The notes under the pieces: generated by a model
The model's input: the letters and a program-made list of their open reading frames with translations, nothing else
What the model was told of the DNA's origin: nothing
The model's database searches: none
DNA from: Staphylococcus hyicus
GTDB lineage: Bacteria > Bacillota > Bacilli > Staphylococcales > Staphylococcaceae
Length of the DNA: 64,000 nt
Assembly: GCF_000816085.1 (NCBI RefSeq)
Contig: NZ_CP008747.1
Location: forward strand, 1,984,001-2,048,000
Direction of reading: 5' to 3'
Made by a program: the position numbers and the translations under genes
Part shown: positions 1-9,316 of the stretch, piece after piece
Layout: each line of letters begins with the position of its first letter
Numbering within the stretch: position 1 is the stretch's first letter

Positions 1-246
1 TTACCGCATGCGCCTAGTGCACAACTCGCAGAAGAACAAGCAGATCAAATCGCTACGGTTTTAAAGACAAAATGGGAAGGCAAACCATTACCTGAGCATA
101 TGCCTGAGATTAAAATTCAAGGATTTTTAGGTTCATTAGGTGAGAAAAAAGGATTTGCCTACGTCATGGACAAAACCGTAACAGGTCGTCTTGCTTCAAT
201 ATTGAAATCTGGTGTACTTTGGCTTTATAAACATCATAATGGTTAA
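1..246 (+). CDS. ndh: type II NADH dehydrogenase (Ndh-2), C-terminal fragment
   Basis: The open frame enters from the window edge and ends at TAA 244-246, giving the last 81 residues. It carries an Ndh-2-like end: LPHAPSAQLAEEQA, where the flavoprotein returns to its cofactor domain, then a C-terminal amphipathic stretch (RLASILKSGVLWLYKHHNG) of the kind that anchors this monotopic enzyme to the membrane. Ndh-2 oxidises NADH and reduces menaquinone without pumping protons. In staphylococci I recall this gene lying next to yuzD and nfu, and that order is seen here. The N-terminal FAD and NAD sites are outside the window, so the call rests on the tail and the context. Confidence 0.8.
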   Translation, partial: LPHAPSAQLAEEQADQIATVLKTKWEGKPLPEHMPEIKIQGFLGSLGEKKGFAYVMDKTVTGRLASILKSGVLWLYKHHNG

Positions 247-250
247 AATA

Positions 251-287
251 AAAACGGGATGGCCCTCACGGTGCCATTCCGTTTTTG
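251..287. terminator. bidirectional rho-independent terminator
   Basis: An 11-bp stem (AACGGGATGGC with GCCATTCCGTT, one G-U pair) is flanked by A-runs and T-runs on both sides. It can end ndh on the plus strand and the yuzD-like gene on the minus strand. Confidence 0.8.
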
Positions 288-352
288 CTTCACCTCGTTC
301 GGAAAATTTCAATTGTGAACGTTGTACGCATTAAATAAGCAACATTCCGCTG

Positions 353-679
353 TTATCGTTCATTCACAATATGTTCATCTATAAAACGTGTAATGGGTTT
401 CAGTTGTACATACCCATCAGTAACATACATATCATTCATAGTCACAAGTGGATAAAATAGTTCATCTTCATGAATTTGTTCTATGAAATGTTGATCATGG
501 TCGGATAAATTTTCCGTATCTTTTTCTATATCAATATAAGTGTATTCAAAATGAATATCTGGATATTTGCGCGTCAAAATGGATTGTAACCATTCATACG
601 TATTTTGTGAACTTGGTGCATTCACACAACTGGCACAAATGACATCAGCTCCGTAAACGACAACACTCACTTTAGGCAT
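353..679 (-). CDS. yuzD: YuzD family protein (DUF1462), thioredoxin-like fold
   Basis: A 108-residue protein starting MPKVSVVVYGADVICASC. The ATG at 679 is preceded by AAGGGGAG at good spacing; the frame stays open further upstream but without support. The CxxC pair (C15, C18) near the N-terminus, followed by an alternating beta/alpha pattern, resembles the thioredoxin-like YuzD family, whose function is unknown. It is divergent from nfu, and in Bacillus and Staphylococcus the two are neighbours, which hints at a role in thiol or Fe-S homeostasis (inference). The family call is firm; the function is open. Confidence 0.8.
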   Translation of the reverse strand: MPKVSVVVYGADVICASCVNAPSSQNTYEWLQSILTRKYPDIHFEYTYIDIEKDTENLSDHDQHFIEQIHEDELFYPLVTMNDMYVTDGYVQLKPITRFIDEHIVNER

Positions 680-783
680 CAACAATCTCCCCTTGTTTCT
701 ATTATAGATTTTTACTACTGATTCTATTATAATAAAAAAATAAGCAGAATTAGAACCATTTAACTTGAAAGGAGGCATTTTAC

Positions 784-1026
784 ATGCCAACTGAAAATGC
801 AACAATGTATGACCAAGTTGCAGAGGTCATTGAAAGATTACGTCCTTTCTTATTACGCGATGGCGGTGACTGTGAACTCGTCGATGTTGAAGATGGAATT
901 GTTAAGCTGCAATTACTAGGCGCTTGTGGCACATGTCCAAGTAGTACCATCACCTTAAAAGCTGGAATTGAACGTGCGCTCGTTGAAGAAGTACCTGGCG
1001 TTATTGAAGTTGAACAAGTCTTTTAA
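784..1026 (+). CDS. nfu: NifU-like Fe-S cluster carrier Nfu
   Basis: An 80-residue single-domain Nfu protein with the signature C48-G-T-C51-P-S-S, whose cysteines bind a 4Fe-4S cluster at a dimer interface for delivery to target apo-proteins. The ATG follows AAAGGAGG with a short spacer. The length is normal for the stand-alone Gram-positive Nfu. It works downstream of the SUF scaffold, and the sufCDSUB operon lies about 15 kb away in the same window. It is monocistronic, with a terminator directly behind it. Confidence 0.9.
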   Translation: MPTENATMYDQVAEVIERLRPFLLRDGGDCELVDVEDGIVKLQLLGACGTCPSSTITLKAGIERALVEEVPGVIEVEQVF

Positions 1027-1078
1027 TATCGAGTGTTTTTAAAATAAATCGTTTTATCATGTCAACATGATGACGTAT

Positions 1079-1117
1079 TAACCCTTAACATTGTTAAATA
1101 CAATGTTAAGGGTTTTT
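1079..1117 (+). terminator. terminator of nfu
   Basis: A near-perfect stem AACCCTTAACATTG with CAATGTTAAGGGTT, followed by a T-run. It sits 53 bases after the nfu stop codon. Confidence 0.85.
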
Positions 1118-1149
1118 CATAGCCATTGATACGTATAACATGCCTATCA

Positions 1150-1510
1150 CACGGGGATGGGATTTAGTCACGTTAACAAACTAAGCCAACCAAATTCAAT
1201 TCCCCATGAATTTTATTGACCCTTAAATTTGAGCATGAGATACCTAAACAATTTTAGTTTTTTCATTATAGAAGGCAGTAGTCGACTGAATTGCGTATTC
1301 GTCTTAATAAGCTTTCCGCAACTGTCGTTAGATTCTCCCATCCACGCATGTTTATAGGTGTAAGGAAATCGTAACGCATAGCATTATTAACGTCTTAAAA
1401 AACCAAGAAACATGACTACAACATCAAATCGATTTCTAAAATGCTCCCAGAAAAGCGAGGCAAACTGAACATTCAATATTTGAAAGGATTGATCTCCTTA
1501 TAGGTAGTAA
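1150..1510. repeat. dispersed intergenic repeat, degenerate copy A
   Basis: No supported gene lies between nfu and dltD. The stretch is a decayed relative of the element at 21920-22390. Shared blocks occur in the same order: a CCAACCAAATTCAATTC-like segment near 1185, AAGGCAGTAG near 1273, AAGCTTTCCG near 1310, CACGCATGTT near 1343, CGTAACGCAT near 1370, and AGAAAAGCGAGGC near 1450. It carries the central module that the copy at 13630 lacks. Boundaries are approximate because both ends are degraded. Confidence 0.6.
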
Positions 1511-1535
1511 AATCCCATCTTCTTCATACATCAAA

Positions 1536-1577
1536 CAAAAAAACAGTAACATGACCATGAATCATGTTACTGTTTTT
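1536..1577 (-). terminator. terminator of the dlt operon
   Basis: A 13-bp inverted repeat (AACAGTAACATGA with TCATGTTACTGTT) with a T-run on the minus strand, immediately downstream of the dltD stop codon. Confidence 0.9.
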
Positions 1578-1582
1578 TATTT

Positions 1583-2731
1583 TTATGATTTAATGTGTTT
1601 CTCTATTTTTTCAGTTAACTCAACTAAACCGCGCCAACCAATATGCACTGCGTCACTCATCACATATGGTTTATAGTCTTGGTCCGTCATATCATATACT
1701 TTGCCACCATGTGAGGAAATTGTTTTAACAATTTTTTCATCTACTTTTTGTCGACGCTCTCGATCGACATTAATCGCATCATACCATTTACCATTTACAG
1801 GTAGAACGACATATTGTACGTCGGCATTACCTGCTTTCATAAGATCAACTAAAAGTGCTAGATCTTTGAATTCTGGTGAATTCATGTGGAATTCGTGTTG
1901 ACGATTAATTGGGCGTTTATTTTGTTTAATGAGTTTCCAATATTCATCTTTAATGCGATAAGGGTTCGTGGAACTATGCTTTTTACCATATTGCTCTGCT
2001 TCCTTATCTAACTGCGCATAAGATTTCGTATTTGGCTTAGACTTATCTAGAAGTTTTGTAAGTTTGTCCGTTTCAACAGACATTGGAATATAACTTTTAA
2101 TAATTTCCATTTTTTCTAAATGATTCGCATAAAATGGGTTTAAGTAATGACCTTTAACTTCCCCATTTTTTGCGACCTGTTTTAAAAAGTCATCATGTTT
2201 ATTTGCTTTAAAATGTAATAATCGCTGCGCTAGACGTTGTTTAAGATGATTCGGTATATTTGGATTATCGAAGAAACGATTAATCTGGACTTTAGATACA
2301 CGACCTAAATAATTGTTTTCTAACATGCCTTTACGCGTGAACCACTGAGGTGAAATAATGATTGCCATTTTTTTATTTTTCAATTGATCATATTGTGCAC
2401 CCAAAGCGATAGCTTGTAATAAATCCGTTTGACCACCCGTACCTACATAAAATAAATCGGGTTGTTTCCCTTTCAAGAGAATCACTGGTTGGTATGGATC
2501 GTTTTTTCGAAGTTCACTCGAACCATATACGGGATAAAAGTTCTTATCTTTTAGCATGGCATGCTGAATTGCTGATCCTTTAATGACGTTATCAGAATTT
2601 GCAACTTGTTGTTTTAACAACTTTTGGTGTGACCAGTTAGGTTGAAGCCATGATGCAGGTATTAAAACAAAAGCACCAAATAAAAGTGCACTAACGAGAA
2701 AAGCGATAAGTGCTGGATGTTTTAGCTTCAT
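1583..2731 (-). CDS. dltD: DltD, teichoic acid D-alanyltransferase
   Basis: A 382-residue protein with one N-terminal membrane segment (about residues 10-28) and a large extracellular SGNH-like domain. The GSSE motif (S71/S72) supplies the nucleophile region, and DAVHIGWRG near the end carries the expected partner histidine (H363) with an aspartate just before it. DltD accepts D-alanine passed through DltB and esterifies lipoteichoic acid, lowering surface negative charge and raising resistance to cationic peptides. It is the last gene of dltXABCD; its ATG overlaps the dltC stop codon by 4 bases, implying translational coupling. Confidence 0.95.
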   Translation of the reverse strand: MKLKHPALIAFLVSALLFGAFVLIPASWLQPNWSHQKLLKQQVANSDNVIKGSAIQHAMLKDKNFYPVYGSSELRKNDPYQPVILLKGKQPDLFYVGTGGQTDLLQAIALGAQYDQLKNKKMAIIISPQWFTRKGMLENNYLGRVSKVQINRFFDNPNIPNHLKQRLAQRLLHFKANKHDDFLKQVAKNGEVKGHYLNPFYANHLEKMEIIKSYIPMSVETDKLTKLLDKSKPNTKSYAQLDKEAEQYGKKHSSTNPYRIKDEYWKLIKQNKRPINRQHEFHMNSPEFKDLALLVDLMKAGNADVQYVVLPVNGKWYDAINVDRERRQKVDEKIVKTISSHGGKVYDMTDQDYKPYVMSDAVHIGWRGLVELTEKIEKHIKS

Positions 2732-2964
2732 TGTAATTCAGATAATACTTCAACAATTTTATTTGGTGTTGCCCATGCCTCACGATCGAAGTCCATAATT
2801 GATACTTCAATATCCAACTCATTTTGAATCGCTAAAATAAGTTGAACCGTTTGCATAGAATCTAAAATACCCTCATCAAATAAACGAACATCTGGTTGTT
2901 CTTTCACAATGCTATCTTCTGTAACGTCTTCTAAAATATTTAATACTTGTTCTCTAAATTCCAT
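2728..2964 (-). CDS. dltC: DltC, D-alanyl carrier protein
   Basis: A 78-residue acyl-carrier-type protein. The attachment serine for 4'-phosphopantetheine is S36 in the context GILDSMQTV, which is the DltC form of the carrier motif. The start MEFREQVLN (ATG at 2964) is chosen over an in-frame ATG four codons upstream because AGGAGTG lies at proper distance from the former and the length then matches other DltC proteins. DltA loads D-alanine onto it, and DltB/DltD then take the D-alanine for export. Confidence 0.95.
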   Translation of the reverse strand: MEFREQVLNILEDVTEDSIVKEQPDVRLFDEGILDSMQTVQLILAIQNELDIEVSIMDFDREAWATPNKIVEVLSELQ

Positions 2965-2983
2965 AATAAAAATCACTCCTAAA

Positions 2984-4204
2984 TTAAATCAGTTTTCCTG
3001 AGAATATTAATAGTCCGAAAGCTATAAAGTGGAATGTAATGAGTATTCCCATTACATTGAAAAATGGGTGTTTCAGTTGACCGAAACGTTTTTTACGCCA
3101 TTTTTCATAGTACGCATAACCTATAAATAATGCTGCATGATATAAACCATAAATAATATAGAACCATTCAAGACCGTGCCAAATCCCCATAATCCCAAAA
3201 TTGACTAAAAATGCGAGATTAGAAATATGGAACGTTGATTTCATATATTTCTTCTTCGTCATAAAGAAGACGATGCGCATATAAACACAGTCTCTAAACC
3301 AGAATGACAACGACATATGCCAACGGTTCCAGAAGTCTTTAATATTTTTTGCTATAAATGGTTTGTTAAAGTTCATAGGGGTTTGAATACCGTAAATATA
3401 ACTAAAGGCTACCGCAAATAAACTGTATCCTGCAAAATCAAAGAATAGATAGAACGTATATCCATACATATAAATCCAATAATCAGTAAACGTAGTAAGA
3501 TGGTTGCCCATTGGGGTCGTTACATATTTTTGAATTAAAAATGCAACAATATATTTATATAAGAACCCTAACATCACAAAGTGCACTGCTTTTTCTAGGA
3601 GTAATTTGTATTGTGCTGCGTCTGGAACTTTTTTGTCATCTTTAATAAAACGTCTGAAGCGATCAATTGGTCCTGATGATATTGTTGGGAAGAACGTCAT
3701 AAATGCCAACAATTTTCTAAGTGGTATTTCTTTAATTGAATGATCACGAATTTCCATAATCAATTGAATACTTTTAAATGCAATATAGGAAATACCTAAA
3801 AATCCAAACAATCCTAGTAATTTTGAACTGTAAATATGTACTTGACCAGTTCCTAACCAAGAGCTTTGAAGGACTTTAACAATAATTAAAGGTAAAAGCG
3901 ATAAGAAAAGCACTGTGACATACAATGCTGTCGAGTTCTTATCCTTACTTTTATTAAGTTTTTCATACCCTTTTATCACGAGTACTTGCCAAATGATATA
4001 TAGGAAAAAGGTCATCGTGTGATAACTTAAATATTTAATTCCTAAAAAGTTATGTTTATGGTCAGCAAAAATGATGACCAACATGACGATTGTGCTTAGT
4101 GCGTTATAAATTTTAGAACGTTTACCGAATAAACCTAAAATGATGACAGGTAATAAAATGATAAACGCAATCAAGAAAAAGTGAAAAGAAGCATATGGTG
4201 TCAT
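2984..4204 (-). CDS. dltB: DltB, MBOAT family D-alanyl transfer protein
   Basis: A 406-residue polytopic membrane protein of the MBOAT family. The hallmark segments are [12 protein letters not shown] (H296) and [11 protein letters not shown] (H343, the position of the conserved MBOAT histidine). It interacts with D-alanyl-DltC on the cytoplasmic side and moves the D-alanyl group across the membrane towards DltD. DltX docks on DltB in studied systems. The start overlaps the dltA stop by 4 bases, and 19 bases separate it from dltC. Confidence 0.95.
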   Translation of the reverse strand: MTPYASFHFFLIAFIILLPVIILGLFGKRSKIYNALSTIVMLVIIFADHKHNFLGIKYLSYHTMTFFLYIIWQVLVIKGYEKLNKSKDKNSTALYVTVLFLSLLPLIIVKVLQSSWLGTGQVHIYSSKLLGLFGFLGISYIAFKSIQLIMEIRDHSIKEIPLRKLLAFMTFFPTISSGPIDRFRRFIKDDKKVPDAAQYKLLLEKAVHFVMLGFLYKYIVAFLIQKYVTTPMGNHLTTFTDYWIYMYGYTFYLFFDFAGYSLFAVAFSYIYGIQTPMNFNKPFIAKNIKDFWNRWHMSLSFWFRDCVYMRIVFFMTKKKYMKSTFHISNLAFLVNFGIMGIWHGLEWFYIIYGLYHAALFIGYAYYEKWRKKRFGQLKHPFFNVMGILITFHFIAFGLLIFSGKLI

Positions 4205-5655
4205 GATTGATATACCTCGTTAATCATTTTTCGGTCGATTTTCCCATTATTATTTAATGGCATTTGTTCTACACAAACCCATTGTTGTGGAATCATATAA
4301 TCTGGTAATTCTTCTTTAATACGGGATTTAATCGATTTAATGGCATCCTTTTCATCTAACTCTGGAGATGACAATTGTAGTACACCTTTAAGTAATTTAA
4401 CTTTATTATTTTTACGAACAGGCACAACCATCGCACTATTGATTTCATCTAAGCGGTTTAATTTCGCTTCGATTTCTTCTAACTCCATTCGATAACCGTT
4501 ATATTTTATTTGGTTATCAATACGACCTTGAATAAACCATTGATCATCGACAAATTTTGCACTGTCACCCGTGAAATAGCCCCGTGTTTCATTAGTTTCA
4601 AAGAATACACGAGCACTACGCTCTTCATCTTTGACATAGCCCGCACTCACACATGAGCCTTCTATAACCAGTTCATTTTCTTCAGTCAAACGTAGGTTAA
4701 CACCTGGTCTAGGTTTACCAATAGGTACACTTTCAAATTGTTCTAATACGTCATGTGTGACGCGTATACTCGTTATGGCAACCGTTGCTTCTGTAGGTCC
4801 ATACGTATTATAGATAGTAGATTGTGGAAATTGTTTTAATAACCTTTGCGCTGATTTATGACCAAATACTTCACCACAGAATAAGAATGTCGATAAATTA
4901 GACATTTGCTCTTCATTAAATGAAGGTAATAACAAGCACATTTCCATAAACGATGGTGTAGATACCCACACATCAATAGGTTGAGATATAAACAACTCGT
5001 GTAGTGCTTTAGGATTAATAATCATATCTTTAGATACAAATTGGATTGTACCTCCTGAAACTAAAGCTGGATACACTGACATTACTGATAAATCAAATGA
5101 AAGTGGCGCTTGGTTTAACCAGACTTGTCCTTCTTTATTTTGATTTAAATCATCAACCCAATTGGCAAAATCTACTAAGCTATCATAATAGATTTGGACA
5201 CCTTTTGGCTCACCCGTAGAACCCGAAGTAAAAATTGTGTACGCAATGGTGTCAGGTTGAATATTTGACACATGTGTTTCTACTCCAGTAAGGTTTAGCG
5301 TTTCAATATCAACGACTTTTACATGATCTAAAGTCATTGTTTCTGACATAGTATTTAAAAACAGACTTGGTTGAATCCTGTTAACAATTGATTCGATACG
5401 ATTCACAGGAATCGAATAATCAATTGGTACATAGCCACATCCTGCTTTTAATGCTGCAATCATTCCGACTATCATATATGGTGACATATGCCCATAAACA
5501 ACAATCGGTTGCGTCTCATCCTTCAATTGAATTGCAAGTTGATTTGAATATGCTTCTAATTCGGAATAAGTTAATGCATCGTTTTGATGTTGTACAGCAT
5601 TTTTATTTGGAGTGGCTTCACTAAAATAACGAATGGCTTCTAAAATATCTCTCAT
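4201..5655 (-). CDS. dltA: DltA, D-alanine--D-alanyl carrier protein ligase
   Basis: A 484-residue ANL-superfamily adenylating enzyme that activates D-alanine with ATP and loads it onto DltC. It shows the core P-loop motif IFTSGSTGEPKG, the NTYGPTEATVA motif, GDSAKF and the C-terminal NNNGKIDRK with the catalytic lysine. The ATG at 5655 is preferred to an upstream GTG (5664) because GAGGGAG abuts that GTG but lies 8 bases from the ATG. It follows dltX by 20 bases. Confidence 0.95.
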   Translation of the reverse strand: MRDILEAIRYFSEATPNKNAVQHQNDALTYSELEAYSNQLAIQLKDETQPIVVYGHMSPYMIVGMIAALKAGCGYVPIDYSIPVNRIESIVNRIQPSLFLNTMSETMTLDHVKVVDIETLNLTGVETHVSNIQPDTIAYTIFTSGSTGEPKGVQIYYDSLVDFANWVDDLNQNKEGQVWLNQAPLSFDLSVMSVYPALVSGGTIQFVSKDMIINPKALHELFISQPIDVWVSTPSFMEMCLLLPSFNEEQMSNLSTFLFCGEVFGHKSAQRLLKQFPQSTIYNTYGPTEATVAITSIRVTHDVLEQFESVPIGKPRPGVNLRLTEENELVIEGSCVSAGYVKDEERSARVFFETNETRGYFTGDSAKFVDDQWFIQGRIDNQIKYNGYRMELEEIEAKLNRLDEINSAMVVPVRKNNKVKLLKGVLQLSSPELDEKDAIKSIKSRIKEELPDYMIPQQWVCVEQMPLNNNGKIDRKMINEVYQS

Positions 5656-5675
5656 CGTCAACACTCCCTCTTAGT

Positions 5676-5807
5676 TTAAAATTCGTTATAGACAAATGTA
5701 CTTTGTGCACCGCTGTCCCCGTACAACAAGTATAAAGCCATCATAATAGCGAAATAAAACACCATTAATAAAAATGACTTTAGATACACATGATCTGCCA
5801 ATTTCAT
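5676..5807 (-). CDS. dltX: DltX, small D-alanylation membrane protein
   Basis: A 43-residue ORF reading MKLADHVYLKSFLLMVFYFA and ending in FVYNEF. The single membrane helix (about residues 10-29) plus the invariant C-terminal FxYNEF are the family marks of DltX. In studied Gram-positives that C-terminal motif delivers or positions D-alanine between DltB and DltD. It lies immediately upstream of dltA and opens the operon. It is short enough to be missed by gene callers with length cut-offs. The ribosome-binding site is AGAAGTGAG. Confidence 0.93.
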   Translation of the reverse strand: MKLADHVYLKSFLLMVFYFAIMMALYLLYGDSGAQSTFVYNEF

Positions 5808-5996
5808 AGTACTCACTTCTCTTTTCTAAAAAATTGTCGTGCATAGAATTGGTTTAACCAGAAGTGACCCAATGTGTCCCTAAATTAACACTGACATCCT
5901 TATAGCTCTTCCCAATTTAAAACATACATCACATTTCTCATGCATCTGTTCCATTCATTTACACACGTAATATTATAATACTATTCACTCATTATA
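5808..5996 (-). promoter_or_regulatory. dlt operon promoter and leader region
   Basis: Two TATAAT-type -10 hexamers are visible on the minus strand (5991-5996 and 5972-5977), with only weak -35 matches upstream. They would give a leader of about 160 bases. The leader contains the palindrome TGGTTTAACCA at 5850-5860. Staphylococcal dlt is known to be controlled by GraRS/ApsRS, but I did not find a clear copy of a published box. Confidence 0.45.
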
Positions 5997-6052
5997 TCTC
6001 ATTTTTTGAATAATTTAAGTGAAATTTAAACTAAATACGGCTTAGGTCGTAG

Positions 6053-6092
6053 AAAAACAAACATACAGCGCGCACGATGTACATTTGTTCTT
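6053..6092 (-). terminator. possible terminator of the hydroxyacid dehydrogenase operon
   Basis: An imperfect hairpin (AACAAA..TACA paired with TGTA..TTTGTT, loop GCGCGCACGA) followed on the minus strand by TTTGTTTTTC. It is the only terminator-like structure downstream of 6163. The rest of 5997-6162 is AT-rich with no other feature that I see. Confidence 0.45.
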
Positions 6093-6162
6093 CATCATAC
6101 TATATTATTTATCATAATTTAAGTCATAACCATAAATATATTTTTATATAATTGATAGTTCG

Positions 6163-7128
6163 CTATTTAATATTGATTTTATTTCGCGCTTCGCAATTAT
6201 TAAAGACATCTTCTATATTTAATATACACGCTTGAATCATTTGGTCGCGTGTTAATATTGACGCACTACCAATGTGGGGCGTAATAATTACATTTGGAAA
6301 CTTTAATAAAGGGTGATCTGTTTGAATCGGTTCATTGCGTACGACATCTAAACCAACGCCCGCAATCTCACGTTCCTCTAGTGCACGAATTAAATCTTCT
6401 TCAACAACCAAATCTCCGCGACCGATGTTAATAAATATCGCATCATTACGCATCATTTTAAATACATCATAATTAAATTTATTCTGCGTATCTGGCGTTG
6501 ATGGTGCTGTTGAAATAATAAAGTCACTTTCTTTAATTAACGTTTCAAATGATGTATAAAATGCCCCTAGTTCATGTTCTGCTTTTGCATTACGTGAACG
6601 GTTATGATATAAAATGTCTGCGTTGAAGCCTTTTAAACGTCTAGCAAAAGCTCTTCCGATTTCGCCCATACCGAAAATACCGACTTTTGAACGATATATA
6701 TCTTTACCCGCTAGTAAATACGGTCCCCAACTCTCCCATTTTCCATCTTGGACATACTTTTCCGCTTCAACAATACGACGAGACGTTGCTAACATGAGTG
6801 CAAACCCTAATTCTGCTGTTGTTTCTGTTAACACATGTGGGGTATTGGTTACCACAACATCATGACGTTCTGCGGCTACTAAGTCCATATTGTCATACCC
6901 TACCGCCATATTGGCAACAATTTTCAAATGGGGCGCTATTTGGAACAACGTTTCATCAATTTGTTCACTTAGTGTCACAAGCAATGCTGTTTTATCTTTA
7001 GCCGCTTCTAAAAATTGTGCTCTCGGCATCGGCGTTAAGTGGTGATCCCACATCTCTACCTCTGCATATTGCTCTAATCGTGCTTTAAACTTTTCTGGAA
7101 TTTGTCGCGTAACGAGAATTTTATTCAT
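6163..7128 (-). CDS. D-isomer-specific 2-hydroxyacid dehydrogenase
   Basis: A 321-residue NAD(P)-dependent dehydrogenase of the glyoxylate/hydroxypyruvate reductase type. It has the Rossmann motif [12 protein letters not shown], the substrate/NAD-binding arginine segment INIGRGDLV and the catalytic histidine in PHIGSAS. Such enzymes reduce 2-keto acids such as glyoxylate or hydroxypyruvate; the exact substrate cannot be read here. The ATG at 7128 has AAGGG 11 bases upstream; an in-frame GTG at 7137 is the alternative. It overlaps the HAD gene stop by 8 bases, so the three genes 6163-8352 form one operon. Confidence 0.88.
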   Translation of the reverse strand: MNKILVTRQIPEKFKARLEQYAEVEMWDHHLTPMPRAQFLEAAKDKTALLVTLSEQIDETLFQIAPHLKIVANMAVGYDNMDLVAAERHDVVVTNTPHVLTETTAELGFALMLATSRRIVEAEKYVQDGKWESWGPYLLAGKDIYRSKVGIFGMGEIGRAFARRLKGFNADILYHNRSRNAKAEHELGAFYTSFETLIKESDFIISTAPSTPDTQNKFNYDVFKMMRNDAIFINIGRGDLVVEEDLIRALEEREIAGVGLDVVRNEPIQTDHPLLKFPNVIITPHIGSASILTRDQMIQACILNIEDVFNNCEARNKINIK

Positions 7129-7918
7129 TCGTATCACTACCCTTTTCTAGTTTCTGTATTAAAACAAACAAGTCTTCGATGCTATAAGTAGGTGGTGTAG
7201 GCTTCGCCATGGCTTCCGTTTTTGAGGTTACACCTGTCTGTACATGAATCGTATCCATACCGATATTAATACCGGATAAAATATCTGTATCATATAAATC
7301 ACCAATCATCGCCACTTGCGATCGATCCAATTGTAGTAAATCAAGGGCTTTATTCATAATCGGTGTTTCGGGCTTACCAATAAATTTTGGCTCTGTCTTT
7401 GACGATACTGCCACAACACTTGTTAATGACCCGTTTCCAGGTAAAAACCCCTGTTCTTTAGGAATTGACGGATCTTTATTTGTCGAAATAAACACTGCAC
7501 CTTTTTGAACGGCAAGCGTTGCAGTTGTTAATTTTTCATATGTAATCGCTTCATCTAATCCCATTACAACATAGTCGACATCCGTACCAGACTTGAGAAC
7601 TAAACCAGCTTCTTTTAATGCTGTTTCTAATCCCGAAGCACCTACCATAAAGACTGTTGCGCCAGGCTTTTCAGACGCAATATAATCTGCTGTCGCCATT
7701 GCTGATGTTACGACTTCTTGGGGACGCGCTTGAATGTCCATTTGTTTTAGTTTTTCCACAACATCGTTTGGTGATTTTGTGGAATTATTTGTAACATAAA
7801 GATGGGGAATATCGTGTCTATTGAGATAATCGATAAACTCCTTGGCGCCAGGAATAATGTCATTCCCTTTATATAACGTTCCATCTAAATCTATTAAATA
7901 CGCATCATATCGTTTCAT
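7121..7918 (-). CDS. HAD-IIA (NagD/AraL-type) phosphatase
   Basis: A 265-residue HAD hydrolase. Motif I is DLDGTLYKG near the N-terminus, motif II is VTNNST, and the late motif is GDLYDTDI. The cap (type C2) between them resembles NagD/p-nitrophenyl phosphatases. These dephosphorylate small metabolites, often as damage control of sugar or glycolytic side products. The co-transcribed hydroxyacid dehydrogenase makes 2-phosphoglycolate-type or related clean-up plausible, but this is inference. The start overlaps the upstream gene by 4 bases. Confidence 0.88.
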   Translation of the reverse strand: MKRYDAYLIDLDGTLYKGNDIIPGAKEFIDYLNRHDIPHLYVTNNSTKSPNDVVEKLKQMDIQARPQEVVTSAMATADYIASEKPGATVFMVGASGLETALKEAGLVLKSGTDVDYVVMGLDEAITYEKLTTATLAVQKGAVFISTNKDPSIPKEQGFLPGNGSLTSVVAVSSKTEPKFIGKPETPIMNKALDLLQLDRSQVAMIGDLYDTDILSGINIGMDTIHVQTGVTSKTEAMAKPTPPTYSIEDLFVLIQKLEKGSDTNE

Positions 7919-8352
7919 TTAATATTCTCGCCCTTTCCAAAAGCAGTTACTGGCACATTTTCATTTTCTAGGAAATGCAATACTTCCTCAATAAATTGAC
8001 GATAATATGGTAATACTTCATCAAATATAATTTGTACGTCATCAACACGAAGTTCATCATATAAGTGTACAAATTGTTTTCGTACATCAATAGTACGGTG
8101 GAGTTGTGATTGCGTTTCTTTTGATATTGCGCCTTCGAGTTCTAAAATATCAATCACGTCTTTGTAGTTTCCAGGATCCCTTAATATAAAAGCATCAATT
8201 ATCATATTCCCAATATCTACTGAAGCTTCGATGAGCATTTGAGCCACACGTTCAAACGCATAGTGATTATCTTTTACTGAGTGATAATCATCTGTCAATT
8301 GTTTCAAATATGTAAGTTTTCGGGATAATTGTTCCTTATTTACAAAATACAT
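7915..8352 (-). CDS. HepT-like (DUF86) protein
   Basis: A 145-residue all-helical protein. RKQFVHLY matches the RX4HXY motif of HepT-family ribonucleases. In HepT/MntA toxin-antitoxin pairs this motif is active and is silenced by AMPylation of the tyrosine by the MntA nucleotidyltransferase. No nucleotidyltransferase gene lies next to it; instead it is coupled by a 4-base overlap to a housekeeping HAD phosphatase. I recall the same gene order in other staphylococci, which argues for a domesticated role. The start MYFVNKEQL (8352) is favoured by GAGGTGA upstream. Confidence 0.8.
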   Translation of the reverse strand: MYFVNKEQLSRKLTYLKQLTDDYHSVKDNHYAFERVAQMLIEASVDIGNMIIDAFILRDPGNYKDVIDILELEGAISKETQSQLHRTIDVRKQFVHLYDELRVDDVQIIFDEVLPYYRQFIEEVLHFLENENVPVTAFGKGENIK

Positions 8353-8450
8353 TTTCGTCACCTCTATTGTCTTAATCATATCATAATTTTGCAGTTCGAT
8401 TCATTTATCGTTATACTTGGCTTAACATTTTAATGAAGGAGCACTATACA

Positions 8451-8720
8451 ATGATAGATATGTTTTTATATGATGATATCGAACCATCTCAAATTCGATT
8501 TGTAGGATTTGTAGGTGATCAAAGTCGATATGACTTAGTTTTACTTCAAACGGATCGTCATTATGGCAAAACAATTGTACTCAATACGCAAACAAATAAA
8601 TTTGGCATTATAGGAACCGATGACCTAGAGGAAGAAGGATATATTGCATATATTTTAGGAGTTAGTGACGCGGAAGCTGATGAGATCACAAGTTTCTTGC
8701 ATGAAGTCATACAATCATAA
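8451..8720 (+). CDS. DUF3055 family protein
   Basis: An 89-residue acidic soluble protein starting MIDMFLYDDIEPSQ. AAGGAG lies 10 bases before the ATG at 8451; an in-frame ATG at 8433 overlaps that ribosome-binding site and is rejected. It matches the small Bacillales DUF3055 family, which has no assigned function. It is transcribed away from the HepT-like operon and ends before a bidirectional terminator. Confidence 0.8.
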   Translation: MIDMFLYDDIEPSQIRFVGFVGDQSRYDLVLLQTDRHYGKTIVLNTQTNKFGIIGTDDLEEEGYIAYILGVSDAEADEITSFLHEVIQS

Positions 8721-8828
8721 AAGAGAAATGACCATCTTTAAATAAGATATGTGTTTAGCATTTTCATGAATATGTCGTTTTAGTAAAATTCAACAAAATA
8801 TATTGGGATTTTGCAGTGCCCTTAAAGC

Positions 8829-8872
8829 AAAAAACCAACAAAATTCAATCGAGTTTTGTTGGTTTTTTTAAT
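8829..8872. terminator. bidirectional terminator with CCAACAAAA hairpin
   Basis: Stem AAAAACCAACAAAA with TTTTGTTGGTTTTT, loop of about 10 bases, T-runs on both strands. It separates the DUF3055 gene from yutD. The arms are the same as those of the hairpin inside the dispersed repeats at 13630 and 21920, and GGGATTTTGCAG about 30 bases upstream also resembles the start of those elements. Confidence 0.85.
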
Positions 8873-8932
8873 CGTTGAAGGCTATGATGGCCTCCACACG
8901 ACAAAGTATAATGTATTTTCTCTATAAATGGG

Positions 8933-9298
8933 TCACTCTTGAATGCTTGGTTGAATTTTAACATCTTTGAGCTTATCTTCAGCTACGATATGTGCATCTT
9001 CAGCAAGATGTTTTTCTGCTTCATGCTTACTGAGTCTGCGCACAATAAAATAAGCACATCCAAAATTACAATATTCATATATATAATCTTGAATCGTTGA
9101 AAAACGTTTATTAAAATCCGCTTTACGATTAGAGTCATAATAAAAACCTTTTAAGCGTAATTGTTCGTACCCGTAATCTCCAACGATAAAGTCATATTTA
9201 TCCAATATCTCAGAGTAACGCGCCACGAAATCTTCTTCAATAAAACCATTATCATAGGATTCTAGAAGTTCAAAATAATGCTGACCTACTTTAATCAT
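8933..9298 (-). CDS. yutD: YutD family protein (DUF1027)
   Basis: A 121-residue protein beginning MIKVGQHYFELLESYDNGF, rich in Tyr, Phe and Asp, with the YGYEQLRLKGFY and YIYEYCNFGCAYFIVR segments typical of YutD. Its function is not established. In Bacilli it is regularly placed next to lipA, as here, 18 bases downstream of the lipA stop. ATG 9298 follows AGGGTG at 8 bases; a GTG three codons upstream is the alternative. Confidence 0.85.
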   Translation of the reverse strand: MIKVGQHYFELLESYDNGFIEEDFVARYSEILDKYDFIVGDYGYEQLRLKGFYYDSNRKADFNKRFSTIQDYIYEYCNFGCAYFIVRRLSKHEAEKHLAEDAHIVAEDKLKDVKIQPSIQE

Positions 9299-9316
9299 GC
9301 GTATCACACCCTGATT

